Notes under the pieces: generated by a model
The model's input: only the letters and a program-made list of their open reading frames with translations
The model's database searches: none
What the model was told of the DNA's origin: nothing
Position numbers and translations under genes: made by a program
Shown: one piece after another, positions 63,316 to 64,000 of the stretch
How the letters are laid out: the number at the start of each line of letters is the position of its first letter
Position numbering within the stretch: position 1 is the first letter of the stretch
Assembly (NCBI RefSeq): GCF_015594545.1
Contig: NZ_JADIIO010000001.1
Location: 310,001-374,000 of the forward strand
Direction of reading: 5' to 3'
Origin: Staphylococcus durrellii
GTDB taxonomy: Bacteria; Bacillota; Bacilli; Staphylococcales; Staphylococcaceae
DNA: 64,000 bases

Positions 63316-64000
63316 TTAGACTTTAGTTAATGCCTGTTCTAAATCACTAATGATATCGTCAATGTTTTCGGTACCAATTGATAAACGGACAAGCTCTGGA
63401 AGTACTCCCGAAGCTTGGCGTTCTTCTTCGGATAATTGTAGGTGAGTCGTACTTGCTGGATGAATTACTAAAGATTTAGAGTCTCCTACATTGGCTAAAT
63501 GTGAAAATAGTTGCAAACCATCGACAAAGTTTGAAATTTCATTCACAGTGCCATCGATTCCAAACGTTAGTATTGCACCTTGACCATTAGGTAAGTAGTG
63601 TTGTGCTAATTCATTATATGGATTGTCTAGTAACCCAGGATAGTTTACCCATGTAACCTTTGGATGTTCGTTTAGATATTGAGCGACACGTAGAGCATTT
63701 TCAGAATGACGCTGCATACGCAAATGCAATGTTTCTAAGCCAATTAAAAATTCATGAACATTAAAAGGTGACACTGCAGAGCCAAGGTCACGTAGTAATT
63801 GCACGCGTGCTTTAGTAATGTATGCTGCTTTTCCGACATCATTGACGTATGAAATGCCATGATAACTTTCGTCGGGTTCAACTAGACCAGGATATTTACC
63901 ATTATCCCAATTGAAATTACCGCTATCTACGATGACACCACCAATAGAAGTACCGTGGCCACCAATAAATTTAGTGGCTGAATGTACGATGATATCGGCG
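63316..64000 (-). CDS. metY: O-acetylhomoserine sulfhydrylase-type enzyme, N-terminal part outside the window
   Basis: C-terminal 228 residues of a Cys/Met metabolism PLP enzyme. The frame is open to the window edge. The PLP lysine is in [20 protein letters not shown] (about 63920-63980), and [32 protein letters not shown] and [17 protein letters not shown] are typical of O-acetylhomoserine aminocarboxypropyltransferases. These make homocysteine directly from sulfide, or cysteine in the related reaction. About 200 N-terminal residues and the promoter, where a T-box or SAM riboswitch might lie, are to the right of this window. Confidence 0.85.
   Translation of the reverse strand, partial: ADIIVHSATKFIGGHGTSIGGVIVDSGNFNWDNGKYPGLVEPDESYHGISYVNDVGKAAYITKARVQLLRDLGSAVSPFNVHEFLIGLETLHLRMQRHSENALRVAQYLNEHPKVTWVNYPGLLDNPYNELAQHYLPNGQGAILTFGIDGTVNEISNFVDGLQLFSHLANVGDSKSLVIHPASTTHLQLSEEERQASGVLPELVRLSIGTENIDDIISDLEQALTKV

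Overview
The window is low-GC Firmicute DNA whose gene content and regulatory sites point to Staphylococcus, most likely the novobiocin-resistant S. saprophyticus/xylosus/equorum/cohnii side of the genus. The pointers are a cudT-cudC-betB-betA choline-to-betaine locus, a rocD/argD-argC-argJ-argB operon, a class I fructose-bisphosphate aldolase with Lys212, a full thiazole operon (not part of the usual S. aureus set), a TagF-like transferase with TPR repeats, and CcpA cre, ArgR and BirA boxes of Bacillales type. The species is inference. I saw no tRNA, rRNA, CRISPR array, insertion sequence or prophage. This is ordinary metabolic chromosome.

Layout. 1-1.3 kb: 3' part of cardiolipin synthase. 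1.5-5.8 kb: GABA module gabR-gabT-gabD. 5.9-6.8 kb: class I aldolase (minus strand). 7.1-8.3 kb: orphan M20 metallohydrolase behind a BirA-like site. 8.7-14.4 kb: choline uptake and oxidation to glycine betaine, with a motif shared by the two plus-strand promoters. 14.8-18.7 kb: degenerate ROK N-lobe protein, two MFS transporters, a GNAT enzyme. 18.7-21.7 kb: pantothenate synthesis, panE divergent from panBCD. 21.8-25.7 kb: nucleoside hydrolase and TPR-TagF protein (minus strand). 26-29.7 kb: ProP-like and APC transporters. 30-34.3 kb: arginine operon behind a well-formed promoter with an ARG box. 34.4-35.6 kb: DapE-like M20 enzyme. 35.9-37.5 kb: orphan xylulokinase. 37.5-41.4 kb: TPP riboswitch and tenI-thiO-thiS-thiG-thiF. 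41.6-44.2 kb: polyol-type MFS and ornithine carbamoyltransferase with a doubtful start. 44.3-46.4 kb: lactonase-fold hydrolase plus zinc alcohol dehydrogenase behind a perfect cre. 46.5-47.5 kb: bioB with a BirA operator. 47.6-51.8 kb: ROK repressor divergent from a lactose/cellobiose-family PTS that carries an uncharacterised TIM-barrel-like protein and no glycosidase. 52.2-54.4 kb: cystine-type ABC transporter. 54.6-58.6 kb: ascorbate-type PTS with its PRD regulator. 58.7-59.7 kb: second panE-like gene. 60-61.8 kb: manA plus ROK sugar kinase behind a cre. 61.9-63.1 kb: two-part ThrE-like exporter. 63.3-64 kb: C-terminal part of a MetY-type sulfhydrylase, running off the right end.

How it works together. 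Much of the window is carbon and nitrogen catabolism under CcpA: six cre-like sites, two of them perfect, precede sugar, polyol or alcohol genes. Interspersed are vitamin and amino-acid pathways (pantothenate, thiazole, biotin, arginine) with their own sensors (TPP riboswitch, BirA, ArgR) and osmoprotection (CudC/GbsR type). The least explained items are the PTS operon with the TIM-barrel-like protein and its 13-bp palindromic promoter, the BirA-like site before an M20 hydrolase, the stand-alone ROK N-lobe protein, the structured leader before xylB, and the argF start. Nothing seen amounts to a clearly new defence or mobile system.
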